Part shown: positions 8,987 to 18,265 of the stretch, one piece after another
How the letters are laid out: each line of letters opens with the position of its first letter
Numbering within the stretch: the first letter of the stretch is position 1
Assembly (NCBI GenBank): GCA_017303835.1
Contig: JAFLBI010000001.1
Location: forward strand, 1,178,001-1,242,000
Source of the DNA: Chitinophagales bacterium
GTDB lineage: Bacteria > Bacteroidota > Bacteroidia > Chitinophagales > Chitinophagaceae
Direction: 5' to 3'
DNA length: 64,000 nucleotides
The notes under the pieces: model-generated
Seen by the model: the letters and a program-made list of their open reading frames with translations, nothing else
Told to the model about the DNA's origin: nothing
Database searches by the model: none
Translations under genes and position numbers: made by a program

Positions 8987-10102
8987 CTAGATAATCGTTG
9001 ATTTTCTAAGCTCAATATTGTGCTGATTAATGGCTTCAGCAGCCTGATTTTCAATTCGATCACACACCATCTCACCAATGGTGGATGTGAAATAAAAATT
9101 CATAGAATCAATATCTTTTGTAACAAAGCGATGCTCCAATGTCCAACTGCAAGCTTCTCTTACCGCTTCCGCTTCTGTGTTTAGTCCGAAATAATCGAGC
9201 AGCATCGCTGCAGAAAGAATAGAACCAAGCGGATTGGCAATATCCTTACCCGCCGCTTGCGGATAAGAACCATGGATCGGCTCAAACAAAGCGTTTTTCA
9301 CTCCGATGGAAGCTGAAGGCAATAAACCCAGCGAGCCAGTCAACACACTTGCCTCATCACTAATAATATCACCAAACATGTTCTCCGTAAGGATTACATC
9401 AAACTGTGCGGGGTTCAGAATCAACTGCATGGCTGCATTGTCTACAAAGAGATAATCGACGACAACTTCAGGATAACTTGTGGCCATTTGCTGCACTACC
9501 CTTCTCCACAAACGTGAAGTCTCTAACACATTCGCCTTATCAACCAATGTTAGTTTCTTTCTGCGCTGCATGGCGTGTTCAAAAGCCAGTTTGGCAATAC
9601 GCTCTATCTCATGCACCTGATACACACAATCATCACTCGCCTGCAAGCCATCTTCACTCAAGACTTTATTTCCAAAATAAATACCACCTGTCAACTCTCT
9701 GTAGATCACAAAATCAACACCCTGCAACTGCTTTACTTTCAAAGGAGAAAGATGGTGCAAAGAAGCATAGGTAGTTACCGGACGGATATTCGCATACAAT
9801 TGCAGCACTTTGCGAAGCTTCAGCAACCCTTGTTCAGGACGCACTTTAGCATTGGGGTCATTGTCATATTTAGGATGACCGATAGCCCCAAACAGTACAG
9901 CATCTGCTTCTAAACAACTGGCAATGGTTGATTCAGGTAAGGGATTGCCTGTTGTATCGATTGCTGAAGCACCCATTAACTGATAATCATATTCAAATAC
10001 ATGACCATATTCCTTGGCTATGGTATCCAGTACACGCACAGCCTGGGCCGTTACTTCCGGACCAATACCATCTCCGTTAATCACTGTTATCTTTTTTTCC
10101 AT
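8987..10102 (-). CDS. leuB: 3-isopropylmalate dehydrogenase
   Basis: The enzyme oxidatively decarboxylates 3-isopropylmalate with NAD to give the leucine precursor 2-oxoisocaproate. The N-terminal GDGIGPEV motif, the RPEQGLLKLRK substrate-arginine segment, the VDKANVLETSRLWR block and the NMFGDIISDEASVLTGSLG metal/NAD region are all present. The length of 371 is normal for LeuB, and the neighbouring leuD and leuC exclude isocitrate or tartrate dehydrogenase. Its ATG shares one base with the leuD stop. It is the last gene of the leu block; the ilv promoter begins about 20 bases after its TAG. Confidence 0.96.
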   Translation of the reverse strand: MEKKITVINGDGIGPEVTAQAVRVLDTIAKEYGHVFEYDYQLMGASAIDTTGNPLPESTIASCLEADAVLFGAIGHPKYDNDPNAKVRPEQGLLKLRKVLQLYANIRPVTTYASLHHLSPLKVKQLQGVDFVIYRELTGGIYFGNKVLSEDGLQASDDCVYQVHEIERIAKLAFEHAMQRRKKLTLVDKANVLETSRLWRRVVQQMATSYPEVVVDYLFVDNAAMQLILNPAQFDVILTENMFGDIISDEASVLTGSLGLLPSASIGVKNALFEPIHGSYPQAAGKDIANPLGSILSAAMLLDYFGLNTEAEAVREACSWTLEHRFVTKDIDSMNFYFTSTIGEMVCDRIENQAAEAINQHNIELRKSTII

Positions 10103-10713
10103 CAGGCAGTAAAAGTTTTATGAGTTGACTGTTCAAAAGCAGTAATGGCATCGCGCATACTCAACAAATAATCAATATCATCATAGCCGTTGAGCAAGCA
10201 GATTTTTTTATACGGGCTGATATCAAAACCGCTATTCACTTTACCATCAGCAGTTTTGATGGATTGCGCAGGCAGATCTACTGTTATTTCAGTGGATGGA
10301 TGATGCAATATAAGCTGCATCAGCATTGCCAGCGTTTCTTCCGTTACCTGAACAGGCAATAAAAAATTATTCAGTGCATTGTTTCGAAAGATATCAGCGA
10401 AAAAACTGCTTACGACTACATCGAAGCCATAATCTTTAATCGCCCAAGCCGCATGCTCCCTGCTACTACCGCAGCCAAAGTTTTTTCCTGCCAACAGAAT
10501 TCTGCCGCTGAATTTTGCATCATTCAACACAAAATCCTTGTTGGGCTGAGCTTCATCGTCATTACTGTAGCGCCAATCGCGAAACAGATTTTTACCAAAG
10601 CCTTCTCTACTGGTTGCTTTCAGAAAACGCGCAGGAATGATCTGATCAGTATCAATGTGCTCAATGGGTAATGGCACTGCAGTGGATGATATTACTTGTA
10701 TTTTGGTACGCAT
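10102..10713 (-). CDS. leuD: 3-isopropylmalate dehydratase small subunit
   Basis: With LeuC this forms the aconitase-type isomerase that converts 2-isopropylmalate to 3-isopropylmalate. The swivel-domain signature [16 protein letters not shown] is present near residue 77, and the N-terminus has [12 protein letters not shown]. The 203-residue length agrees with bacterial LeuD (about 200). It begins one base after the leuC stop and its stop overlaps the leuB start, so all three genes are tightly coupled. Confidence 0.96.
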   Translation of the reverse strand: MRTKIQVISSTAVPLPIEHIDTDQIIPARFLKATSREGFGKNLFRDWRYSNDDEAQPNKDFVLNDAKFSGRILLAGKNFGCGSSREHAAWAIKDYGFDVVVSSFFADIFRNNALNNFLLPVQVTEETLAMLMQLILHHPSTEITVDLPAQSIKTADGKVNSGFDISPYKKICLLNGYDDIDYLLSMRDAITAFEQSTHKTFTA

Positions 10714-10714
10714 C

Positions 10715-12109
10715 TTAATTCAATAATTCTCTTACATCTGTTACTACGCCTGTTAATGCTGCTGCAGCTGCGGTAAGCGGACTAGCCAGCATAGTTCTTG
10801 CATTCGGACCTTGGCGTCCTTCAAAATTTCTATTAGAAGTTGCTATACAGTATTTGCCTGCAGGTATCTTGTCTTCATTCATACCCAAACACGCCGAACA
10901 GCCTGCTTGTCTCAATTGAAAACCTGCTGCTTCTAATACTTGATCCAGCCCTTCAGCCTTAGCTTGTGCAGCTACTTGCTGTGAACCAGGTACAATCCAC
11001 ACTTCTACATCTGGTGCTTTTTGCTTGCCTTTTACTAAAGCTGCTACTGCACGCAAATCTTCAATACGTGCATTGGTACAACTGCCGATAAAGACATAAT
11101 CAATTTTTTGTCCTGCAATCGGCTGTCCTTCCTGCAAGCCCATGTATTGCAAAGCTTTCTTGTACGATTGTTTCTCTTGCTCAGTCAGCACTTCTGCCTG
11201 AGGAATCATTTGCTTCACACCAATACCCATTCCAGGATTGGTACCATAAGTGATCATGGGCTCTATGCTGGCTGCGTCAATATCCAACTCTAGATCAAAA
11301 TTTGCGTCAGCATCGCTATATAACTTAGACCATTCTGCAACAGCTGCATCAAAATTTGCAGGCACATATGGTTTATTGCGTAAATAATCAAAAGTAATTT
11401 GATCAGGTGCAATCAAACCGCCTCTGGCACCCATTTCAATACTCATATTGCAGATAGTCATTCTGCCTTCCATACTCAAACTACGAATAGTACTACCTGC
11501 ATACTCTACAAAATAGCCTGTTGCACCACTGGCAGAGATCTTGGCAATAATGTGCAGGATGATGTCTTTAGCAGTTACACCTTTTTGCAGATGACCATCT
11601 ACATTGATGCGCATGAGTTTTGGTCTGCTCTGCATCAAGCATTGTGTTGCAAGCACCATCTCTACTTCACTGGTACCAATACCAAAAGCAATGGTTCCGA
11701 AAGCACCGTGTGTAGAGGTATGACTATCGCCACAGACAATAGTCATGCCTGGCTGCGTAATCCCCAACTCTGGACCAATCACGTGTACAATACCCTGATA
11801 TGGATGCCCTAAGCCATACAATTCAATACCAAAATCAGCACAGTTCTGCACCAATGCAGCTACTTGCTGACGCGACATTGCTTCTTGAATGGGCAGGTGT
11901 TGATTAAGTGTTGGTACATTATGGTCCGCAGTGGCCACTACCTGTTGGGGGCGAAACACAGGTAGTTTTCTTTGACGAAGACCGTCAAAAGCCTGCGGAC
12001 TGGTTACTTCATGGATAAAATGTCGGTCTATGTATAAAACAGCGGGACCTCCGCTGATTTGTTTCACAACGTGCTTTTCCCAAATCTTATCGAATAATGT
12101 TTTTCCCAT
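10715..12109 (-). CDS. leuC: 3-isopropylmalate dehydratase large subunit
   Basis: This is the 4Fe-4S-carrying subunit of isopropylmalate isomerase. Cluster ligands are visible as the cysteine of FIGSCTNAR and the pair in [24 protein letters not shown] near residue 126 is the other family signature. The length of 464 is standard for bacterial LeuC. It follows leuA by four bases and precedes leuD by one. Aconitase and homoaconitase are excluded by the separate small subunit and the leu context. Confidence 0.96.
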   Translation of the reverse strand: MGKTLFDKIWEKHVVKQISGGPAVLYIDRHFIHEVTSPQAFDGLRQRKLPVFRPQQVVATADHNVPTLNQHLPIQEAMSRQQVAALVQNCADFGIELYGLGHPYQGIVHVIGPELGITQPGMTIVCGDSHTSTHGAFGTIAFGIGTSEVEMVLATQCLMQSRPKLMRINVDGHLQKGVTAKDIILHIIAKISASGATGYFVEYAGSTIRSLSMEGRMTICNMSIEMGARGGLIAPDQITFDYLRNKPYVPANFDAAVAEWSKLYSDADANFDLELDIDAASIEPMITYGTNPGMGIGVKQMIPQAEVLTEQEKQSYKKALQYMGLQEGQPIAGQKIDYVFIGSCTNARIEDLRAVAALVKGKQKAPDVEVWIVPGSQQVAAQAKAEGLDQVLEAAGFQLRQAGCSACLGMNEDKIPAGKYCIATSNRNFEGRQGPNARTMLASPLTAAAAALTGVVTDVRELLN

Positions 12110-12113
12110 AGAG

Positions 12114-13283
12114 TTATGCTACTGCTATTACTTCCTGATAATGCATGGCCAATGATTGTAGATCCGAATCCATTACTTCCTTCTGTTGGTCAGCGATATG
12201 TAGGAACTGCTCGTATAAAGTGTCTATATCATTTCTATTAAACTGATAGCCCAATTTTTGGAAGCGATAGGCCAATGCAGATCTACCGCTACGTGCAGTC
12301 AAAACAATCTTGGAACTGTCTGCACCAACTTCTTCCGGACTAATGATTTCATACGTTTCTGCGCTCTTTAAGAATCCGTCCTGATGAATACCAGATGAAT
12401 GTGCAAATGCATTGGCACCAACGATGGCTTTATTCGGTTGCACAGGCATGCGCATGGTATCTGATACGCGTCTGCTTACTGGATTTAACTTAGCTGGCTG
12501 TACCCCTGTGTAATAACCCATTTGTTTGTGCTGGCGCAAAACCATCACCACTTCTTCCAATGAGGTGTTACCTGCACGTTCACCAATACCGTTAATGGTA
12601 CATTCTACCTGTCTTGCACCATTCATCACACCTGCAACAGCATTGGCAGTTGCCAAACCCAAATCATTATGACAATGACAAGAAAGAATGGCTTTATCAA
12701 TATTGGGCACCTTGTTCATCAAGTATGCAATCTTCTCTCCATACTGATGCGGCAAACAATAGCCTGTGGTATCCGGAATATTTATTACGGTAGCACCTGC
12801 TGCAATCACAGCTTCTACAACCCTTGCGAGGTATGCATTATCTGTTCTACCTGCATCTTCTGCATAGAACTCCACATCATCCGTATAGTTTCTGGCCCAG
12901 CGCACACATTGCACAGCTCTTGCCAGAATATCTGCTTGGGTAGAATTAAACTTGCCCTTAATATGAAAATCTGAAGTGCCAATGCCTGTATGTATGCGTG
13001 GACGCTTGGCATAACGCAATGCAGCTGCGGCAGCTTCAATGTCTTTCTCTACAGCACGACTAAGCGCACAAACTGTAGCTTCTTGTATATGTGTTGCGAT
13101 TTCTCTTACCGATTCAAAATCACCCGGTGAAGAAATCGGGAACCCTGCTTCTATCACATCAACACCCAAATCTTCCAATACCAAAGCCAGTTCCAGTTTC
13201 TCTTTTGTATTGAGCTTGCAACCTGGCACCTGTTCTCCATCGCGGAGGGTGGTATCAAAAATGAAAATGCGACTTTCCTGCAT
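12114..13283 (-). CDS. leuA: 2-isopropylmalate synthase, short form
   Basis: LeuA condenses 2-oxoisovalerate with acetyl-CoA, the first step of leucine synthesis. The TIM-barrel motif [13 protein letters not shown] opens the protein and [17 protein letters not shown] carries the metal-binding histidines; GIGERAGN and HSSGIHQDG follow. I use the ATG at 13283 ([18 protein letters not shown]), giving 389 residues. An upstream in-frame start at 13337 would lie inside the terminator hairpin. At 389 residues it lacks the C-terminal LeuA dimer/allosteric domain of the roughly 510-residue forms, so classical leucine feedback inhibition may be absent. Citramalate or homocitrate synthase is possible in principle, but it heads a full leu operon. 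Confidence 0.92.
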   Translation of the reverse strand: MQESRIFIFDTTLRDGEQVPGCKLNTKEKLELALVLEDLGVDVIEAGFPISSPGDFESVREIATHIQEATVCALSRAVEKDIEAAAAALRYAKRPRIHTGIGTSDFHIKGKFNSTQADILARAVQCVRWARNYTDDVEFYAEDAGRTDNAYLARVVEAVIAAGATVINIPDTTGYCLPHQYGEKIAYLMNKVPNIDKAILSCHCHNDLGLATANAVAGVMNGARQVECTINGIGERAGNTSLEEVVMVLRQHKQMGYYTGVQPAKLNPVSRRVSDTMRMPVQPNKAIVGANAFAHSSGIHQDGFLKSAETYEIISPEEVGADSSKIVLTARSGRSALAYRFQKLGYQFNRNDIDTLYEQFLHIADQQKEVMDSDLQSLAMHYQEVIAVA

Positions 13284-13300
13284 ATAAAAATATTGGCGAT

Positions 13301-13355
13301 AAAAAAGCAGACAGCTTACATTTGAATTGCCTGCCAAATGAGCTAAGCTGCCTGC
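13301..13355 (-). terminator. Intrinsic terminator before leuA (possible attenuator)
   Basis: On the minus strand GCAGGCAGCTTA (13355-13344) pairs with TAAGCTGTCTGC (13318-13307) over 12 bases with one G-U. An inner CATTTG/CAAATG stem lies in the loop and six T follow. It ends about 18 bases before the leuA ATG and has no gene on its own strand immediately upstream, so it can only act on the leu transcript. Confidence 0.8.
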
Positions 13356-13406
13356 TTAGAACCGAAAGTATCTTTCTCTAAGGGCTGCATCAAACCAAAA
13401 CCGCAT
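13356..13406 (-). CDS. Possible 16-aa leader ORF before leuA
   Basis: ATG at 13406 opens a 16-codon frame (MRFWFDAALRERYFRF), whose TAA directly abuts the 5' arm of the leuA terminator. Seven of 16 residues are aromatic and four are Arg, but only one is Leu, so it is not a normal leucine-sensing leader. A ribosome at its stop would cover the terminator arm. It may be fortuitous; the position is the only support. Confidence 0.35.
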   Translation of the reverse strand: MRFWFDAALRERYFRF

Positions 13407-13483
13407 AGGAATTACGTTGTGCAACCCAAACAAGAAAGCCGGAAATGCAATGCCAGTAAGGATTTAAACTATATTGAATTACG

Positions 13484-15037
13484 ATGCCCAACAGACCAAC
13501 AGACCAGTTATTTCAGCTGATTAAATCGCTTGATAAGGCGGAAAAGCGCAATTTCAAGCTATACGCTAAGCGAAATGCAGCAGGGGCCGACTTGAAAATG
13601 GTGCAATTATTTGATGCAATGGACAAGTTGGAGGAGTATGATGAAGCCAAATTGTTGAAGCATACCAAGTCGATCAAAAAGCAACAGCTATCCAATATCA
13701 AAGCGCATTTATACAAGCAGATCCTGAATAGTCTCCGACTTTTGAAAGATGAGGGCAATATTGATATTCAGCTTCACGAGCAAATGGACCATGCACGAAT
13801 CCTCTTCAACAAAGGGCTCTATATGCAGAGTCTGAAAGTCTTGGAGAAAATCAAGGAGAGCAGCAAAGATCATCATCAGGTTACCTTCTGGTTACAGGCG
13901 CTCATATTTGAAAAGAAGATTGAATCATTGTATATCACCAGAAGTTTCAAGAACAGGGCTGAGTTATTGAGTAAAGAAGTAGAGGAACTAGACGACCGAT
14001 TGGTGATGATTGGCAAACTTTCTAATCTAGCTTTGCAATTGTATGGTTGGTATATCAATCATGGGCATGCCCGTAACAAGCAGGAAGAACAATCGCTCAA
14101 AACATTCTTTACGCAACAATTACCCAAGCATGCAGATCAGCAAAGAGGATTTTATGAACGCATGTATTTGTATCAGGCTTATTGTTGGTATGCATTCATT
14201 CTTCAAGACCTGCTGCAATACTATAAATACTGCCAACGCTGGGTAGATTTGTTTGAGGAAGAACCTGTGATGCAATCCATTGAAACATTGTACTACCTAA
14301 AAGGCATGCACAATTTACTGAACGCACACTTCATGTTGCGTAACCATCAAAAGCATGCTTTGGAATTAAGTAAACTGCAAAAGTTTTATACTTCGCCGAT
14401 TTGCGTCCAACAGGAAAATAATCAAGTACAGGCTTTTGTGCATTTGTTTACAGCACGCATTAACCAGCATTTCATGGAAGGCAGTTTCAGTAAAGGTGTG
14501 GTGCAGATTGCGCCATTGGAAGCTGAGCTGGAAGCATACGCATCTAAACTAGATCTACATCGGGTATTGGTTTTCTATTATAAAATTGCTTGTCTGCATT
14601 TTGGTGCAGGCGATAATGCAACTGCTATCAGCTATCTGCAAAAAATCATTCACTGGAAAACAGACCTCCGTTCTGACCTGCAATGCTATGCACGCTTACT
14701 GCATTTGATTGCACACTATGAATTGGGTAATTATGATATCCTGGAACACTTGATTAAATCCGTGTACCGTTTCATGGCCAAGATGGAAAGTTTAACTGTG
14801 GTGGAGGAAGCCATTTTTCAATTCCTACGCAGTAGCTTTGCCTCTACCCCTGTGAAGATTGTTCCGCAGTTTGCCAAATTGCATCAACGCTTGAGCAAAC
14901 TACAGGGCAGTGCACTCGAGACAAGATCATTCATGTATTTGGATATACTTTCCTGGCTGGAGAGCAAAATGCAGGGGAAGCCGGTGCAGGAGATTATCAA
15001 GAAAAAGTTTGACTTGACTAAAAAGAAGGGCAAGTAA
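13484..15037 (+). CDS. Conserved hypothetical helical-repeat protein
   Basis: The 517-residue product has no signal peptide or membrane segment and is rich in Lys, Leu and Tyr. Its beginning (DQLFQLIKSLDKAEKRNFKL) and the regular helical pattern throughout, including HQVTFWLQALIFEKKI and AISYLQKIIHWKTDL, suggest a TPR-like alpha-solenoid. Proteins of this kind are seen in Bacteroidota next to unrelated genes; I do not recognise a function. It is divergent from leuA, sharing a 200-base intergenic region, and converges on the LysE-type gene with three bases between stops. Confidence 0.75.
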   Translation: MPNRPTDQLFQLIKSLDKAEKRNFKLYAKRNAAGADLKMVQLFDAMDKLEEYDEAKLLKHTKSIKKQQLSNIKAHLYKQILNSLRLLKDEGNIDIQLHEQMDHARILFNKGLYMQSLKVLEKIKESSKDHHQVTFWLQALIFEKKIESLYITRSFKNRAELLSKEVEELDDRLVMIGKLSNLALQLYGWYINHGHARNKQEEQSLKTFFTQQLPKHADQQRGFYERMYLYQAYCWYAFILQDLLQYYKYCQRWVDLFEEEPVMQSIETLYYLKGMHNLLNAHFMLRNHQKHALELSKLQKFYTSPICVQQENNQVQAFVHLFTARINQHFMEGSFSKGVVQIAPLEAELEAYASKLDLHRVLVFYYKIACLHFGAGDNATAISYLQKIIHWKTDLRSDLQCYARLLHLIAHYELGNYDILEHLIKSVYRFMAKMESLTVVEEAIFQFLRSSFASTPVKIVPQFAKLHQRLSKLQGSALETRSFMYLDILSWLESKMQGKPVQEIIKKKFDLTKKKGK

Positions 15038-15040
15038 TCA

Positions 15041-15607
15041 CTAATAGAGTAATACCAAACCAAGTATACAATATAGGCAGCCGATGCCTATCCATATTTG
15101 CTTTGGATAAACTGCAAAAAAGTTGGATAGTTTTTTACCAACCAAGCTATACACTGCAAGCATAGTAGAACAACCCAATGCTGCGGCTAAAACCCCTGGA
15201 AATATTTGAATTTCTTTGATTCCATATTTATTCAAAACAGTCAACCAGCTCAACCAAAATGGAAATTGCTGCGGGTGTAAAAAAATGACAAAATAAGCAC
15301 GCTTTAAAGAAGCAGACGCATGATGCGTTGTTTGCCTGATAGCATCTTTGATTGTCCAGATACCCATTCCAATAATCAAAATTGCAGCGCAAACAGTTGC
15401 ATATTGCACCAAATCAATCAAGAATACCTGCTTCAAAAGAAGCTGAATCAAGAAGAAATACATTCCCTCGAACAAAGCAGCAGTGAGTATAAGTCTAAGC
15501 AAAGCTTTTGACCGAACAAAACCTGCTTCAGCAAGCACGGTAGTGTTGATGATACCTGGCGAAAGGTAGCCCCATGCACTAATTAGGAAAATCAAGCAAT
15601 AGCTCAT
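15041..15607 (-). CDS. LysE-family transporter-like membrane protein
   Basis: The 188-residue protein is very hydrophobic with about six membrane segments, starting with LISAWGYLSPGIINTTVLAEAG. The SPGI(I)N-type motif in the first helix corresponds to the PGP signature of LysE/RhtB amino-acid exporters, and length is only slightly below the family norm (about 200). Its ATG overlaps the stop codon of the upstream ATP-grasp gene by four bases, so the two are translationally coupled. A plausible role is export of a small molecule made by the neighbouring enzymes; the substrate cannot be read from the sequence. Confidence 0.75.
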   Translation of the reverse strand: MSYCLIFLISAWGYLSPGIINTTVLAEAGFVRSKALLRLILTAALFEGMYFFLIQLLLKQVFLIDLVQYATVCAAILIIGMGIWTIKDAIRQTTHHASASLKRAYFVIFLHPQQFPFWLSWLTVLNKYGIKEIQIFPGVLAAALGCSTMLAVYSLVGKKLSNFFAVYPKQIWIGIGCLYCILGLVLLY

Positions 15608-16653
15608 CCTGCATTTTGTTTATACTTTCTTTCTGCCAATTTTGTTTGCAGGTATTGCTTCCAGCTCATATAAGCTATCCCTTTTCGATGATTATCAACC
15701 GCAATTTGATACATCCATCGCATGTGGCTACAAATTACCGCTTGTGCTTTGAAATAAGAAAAGTTCGGATCCAGAATATGTCCGGGCATAGCTCCTGCCC
15801 CATTCAACTCAATAATGCTCAACCCTTCACCGGTAAGCAGACTATCTGGGCTCGAACATTTGACATCCATTCTGCCAAAATAGAAATCAGGTATTGAAGC
15901 ACTAAGGGCGTCGAAAAATGCAGCAACACCTTCGGTAATTAAATCCTGCCTATTAATAAACTTTGCACCTCGGATATGATTACCGAAAGGCATCAATACC
16001 ATTTTCTTTCCTTTTATCAGAACTTCAATGGGATTAAACAAATTTGCTTTGATCAACTGTTCTTTAACCAGAAAAGCACGATCATCAAGATCAATAAGTT
16101 CACTAATGCTGGAAACCCCATCCCCCATTACCGTCAAAGGTTGCTTTTCAACAATTGAAGTAACCACTCCTTTTTGCTGGCCTGGGCGCTTGTAATAAAA
16201 AACACCAAACTCAAGCGGAAGATCAACTTTTTCCTGTACCAACATATCAACCGGATGCATCTTTAAAAAATGCTGTAATGCCTCTTGATGAGGTATCACC
16301 GATACCAACCAACCTTTTTCACCCCGATCGGGTTTTACAATACAGGGAAAAACAATACCTTTTTCTTGCATGGATTCTATGAGCTTGTCAAAGGGTGTAT
16401 TGGGCTTAACCAATAGGGTTGTGGGAATATATTGAGCGGGTATTTGCTCATAAATGGACCACTTAGATTCAAAAAACATTCCCCCTGTTTCAATAGACGG
16501 ATTAGCGGCAGAATAGAAATGAAAGCTTTTTGCCTTCAAACAGAGGTATAGATAATAGAATGATGCAGGCAGATAGATTAGCCATGTTGGCCAATATTCC
16601 CAATGCTTTAACTGTATCCCTTTTCTACGAAAAAAATGTTTGCGCACAATCAT
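15604..16653 (-). CDS. ATP-grasp domain protein
   Basis: This is a carboxylate-amine/thiol ligase of the ATP-grasp superfamily. FPCIVKPDRGEKGW holds the ATP-binding lysine, MLVQEKV resembles the adenine-contact strand, and FGRMDVK with SIIELNGAGAMPGH supplies the C-terminal metal ligands (E-x-N type). An N-terminal region with an aromatic hydrophobic stretch (about residues 24-40) could touch the membrane. I use ATG at 16653, which overlaps the stop of the NRDE gene by one base, rather than the TTG three codons upstream; this gives 349 residues. Homologs are often labelled D-alanine-D-alanine ligase, but the substrate is not determined. The gene is coupled to a LysE-type exporter downstream. 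Confidence 0.8.
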   Translation of the reverse strand: MIVRKHFFRRKGIQLKHWEYWPTWLIYLPASFYYLYLCLKAKSFHFYSAANPSIETGGMFFESKWSIYEQIPAQYIPTTLLVKPNTPFDKLIESMQEKGIVFPCIVKPDRGEKGWLVSVIPHQEALQHFLKMHPVDMLVQEKVDLPLEFGVFYYKRPGQQKGVVTSIVEKQPLTVMGDGVSSISELIDLDDRAFLVKEQLIKANLFNPIEVLIKGKKMVLMPFGNHIRGAKFINRQDLITEGVAAFFDALSASIPDFYFGRMDVKCSSPDSLLTGEGLSIIELNGAGAMPGHILDPNFSYFKAQAVICSHMRWMYQIAVDNHRKGIAYMSWKQYLQTKLAERKYKQNAG

Positions 16654-17378
16654 TACATACAAGATAAGCAGCTGATTAAATCTATTTGTGCCGTATGCAT
16701 CTGTTGATTGACCAAATCATGGTACTTGAAAGATACCGACTGATCTTGATATTGAATCACTGAGATACTTTGTGATTGCATACCATTCTCCCGCTTAATC
16801 AGAAACCCATTATGGGTGTCCTGGGTGGATGTATACAGTGCTTCAATTGGTGTATTGGGATCTTTGATCAATTGATCATACCACTGCTGAAATAGGATGG
16901 TTCTTTGTGCAGTAGCGCTAGCATCGTACAAAGTAACAGACGAGAAAAAATGTGGTAATTGCTTATTTAGCAGTTCATGATGTTTTTGAGTTCCATCCCA
17001 AGTAAGTCGATATAATTGTGCATCAGTAAACACCAACAAAGAAAAAGGTTCAATACCTTCAAGGGGCAAATAGGTCCATTCTACTAAAGGGATACCTGTT
17101 TCAAGCAAATGGTTAACGATAAGGCCTCTGCTCATCCGATAATTACTGCCGGGAGGATGTTTTTGAAAAGCCCCATTGAACAAGACAACGATATCCAGAA
17201 AACGATTCGCGCCAATCCAACTGCCACCACCCAAGGGATCAATTGGTGCAAGTATATCAATATCACTCCCATGAATGATTACAGGCATTTGCGCAATGGG
17301 TCTGGCCGCATGCTCATCTCTGATAGAAATAAACTTTGGCTGATCATCTTTTCCGGGCAAGTAGATTACTGTGCACAT
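16653..17378 (-). CDS. NRDE/TANGO2-family protein
   Basis: The 241-residue protein begins MCTVIYLPG, with the Cys at position 2, and continues with ISIRDEHAARP, the variant of the N-R-D-E motif that defines the family. The family is related to Ntn-type hydrolases; eukaryotic TANGO2 is linked to heme and lipid handling, but the bacterial role is unclear. Cys2 would become the N-terminal nucleophile after methionine removal, which is family-based inference. Its start overlaps the end of the DinB gene by 13 bases and its stop overlaps the ATP-grasp start. Confidence 0.8.
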   Translation of the reverse strand: MCTVIYLPGKDDQPKFISIRDEHAARPIAQMPVIIHGSDIDILAPIDPLGGGSWIGANRFLDIVVLFNGAFQKHPPGSNYRMSRGLIVNHLLETGIPLVEWTYLPLEGIEPFSLLVFTDAQLYRLTWDGTQKHHELLNKQLPHFFSSVTLYDASATAQRTILFQQWYDQLIKDPNTPIEALYTSTQDTHNGFLIKRENGMQSQSISVIQYQDQSVSFKYHDLVNQQMHTAQIDLISCLSCM

Positions 17379-17851
17379 TGTTGTTGATAGGCAATTGTTG
17401 AATAAGCAAAACCAAAACTTTTATCATCAATACGTATCTGAAACTCTCGAAGTGCTACATGAATTAATGCCATGTGATGAATGGCATGCTCTACTTGATA
17501 CAGTAATTCCCTGAAATAGGTTGAAGTAACTTGGCTTCCGGGTGTTTCATACACATAGATAATTTTATCCGATTTCACCGGTGCCTCAAGAATCATGACT
17601 ATCTGCTCAAGAGCAAGCTGGGCATCTGTTTCAAGCCTTAGATCACGGACCCTGTTTTGATAATCGACAAGGCCTTCAGCATACCCGTTTTCAACACAAT
17701 TGATTAGCTCTATGATATGACGTACATGGGCACCAATACTGCTCTCACCCAGGTATTTACTTTTACGGCTATATACATCCTTAGGCAGTAATGTGATAAC
17801 CGACATCAGTTTATTCAACTGCGCAGCGATATTCGATTGCAAAGCTTGCAT
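17366..17851 (-). CDS. DinB-family protein
   Basis: The 161-residue product is a four-helix-bundle DinB/YfiT-like protein. The metal-binding histidine pattern is visible: GAHVRHIIELI in helix two and QVEHAIHHMALIHVAL in the C-terminal half. Members act as thiol- or metal-dependent transferases or remain uncharacterised. It is the first gene of a four-gene overlapping run (DinB, NRDE, ATP-grasp, LysE-type). The DoxX gene on the same strand ends five bases upstream, so the run may also be co-transcribed with the DoxX/YHS genes. Confidence 0.85.
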   Translation of the reverse strand: MQALQSNIAAQLNKLMSVITLLPKDVYSRKSKYLGESSIGAHVRHIIELINCVENGYAEGLVDYQNRVRDLRLETDAQLALEQIVMILEAPVKSDKIIYVYETPGSQVTSTYFRELLYQVEHAIHHMALIHVALREFQIRIDDKSFGFAYSTIAYQQQCAQ

Positions 17852-17856
17852 ACCGT

Positions 17857-18255
17857 TTACTTTTTTGAAGATAATCTGGCTATTAATTCCTGCAATTGCA
17901 ACCGATGAATAATCAGAACAATCAGAGCAGCAATAAATACAGTGATTGCGAGAAAGAAAAGATAACCTCCATCACCTTGTGACTCAATCCCAATCACGAA
18001 AATATGTGCACCCAAAGCACCTGCCATCAACCCAACAGCAGTAATCGCACCAAATGGCCTTGTTTTAGGCACTAATAACAAGATTGATGCAATTAATTCA
18101 AGTATACCTGTCAGTACCCTGCCCCATGGCTCAACGCCTAAATGAGAAAAAATGGCTACAGACTCTGGGCTTGCAGAAAATTTGAAAAAAAGTGTTTGCA
18201 ATAAAATCAATGCTGCAAGTACACTGAATATCCAACTGATTATTTTCTTTGACAT
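17857..18255 (-). CDS. DoxX-family membrane protein
   Basis: The 132-residue protein has four predicted membrane helices, beginning with IISWIFSVLAALILLQTLFF. The motif KFSASPESVAIFSHLGVEPW and the following GRVLTGILELIASILLL are typical of the DoxX/DoxD-like group. Functions in this group are poorly known, with links to respiratory or thiol-redox partners. It lies 10 bases downstream of two YHS-domain genes and just upstream of the DinB gene on the same strand. Confidence 0.85.
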   Translation of the reverse strand: MSKKIISWIFSVLAALILLQTLFFKFSASPESVAIFSHLGVEPWGRVLTGILELIASILLLVPKTRPFGAITAVGLMAGALGAHIFVIGIESQGDGGYLFFLAITVFIAALIVLIIHRLQLQELIARLSSKK

Positions 18256-18265
18256 AAGGTGTATT

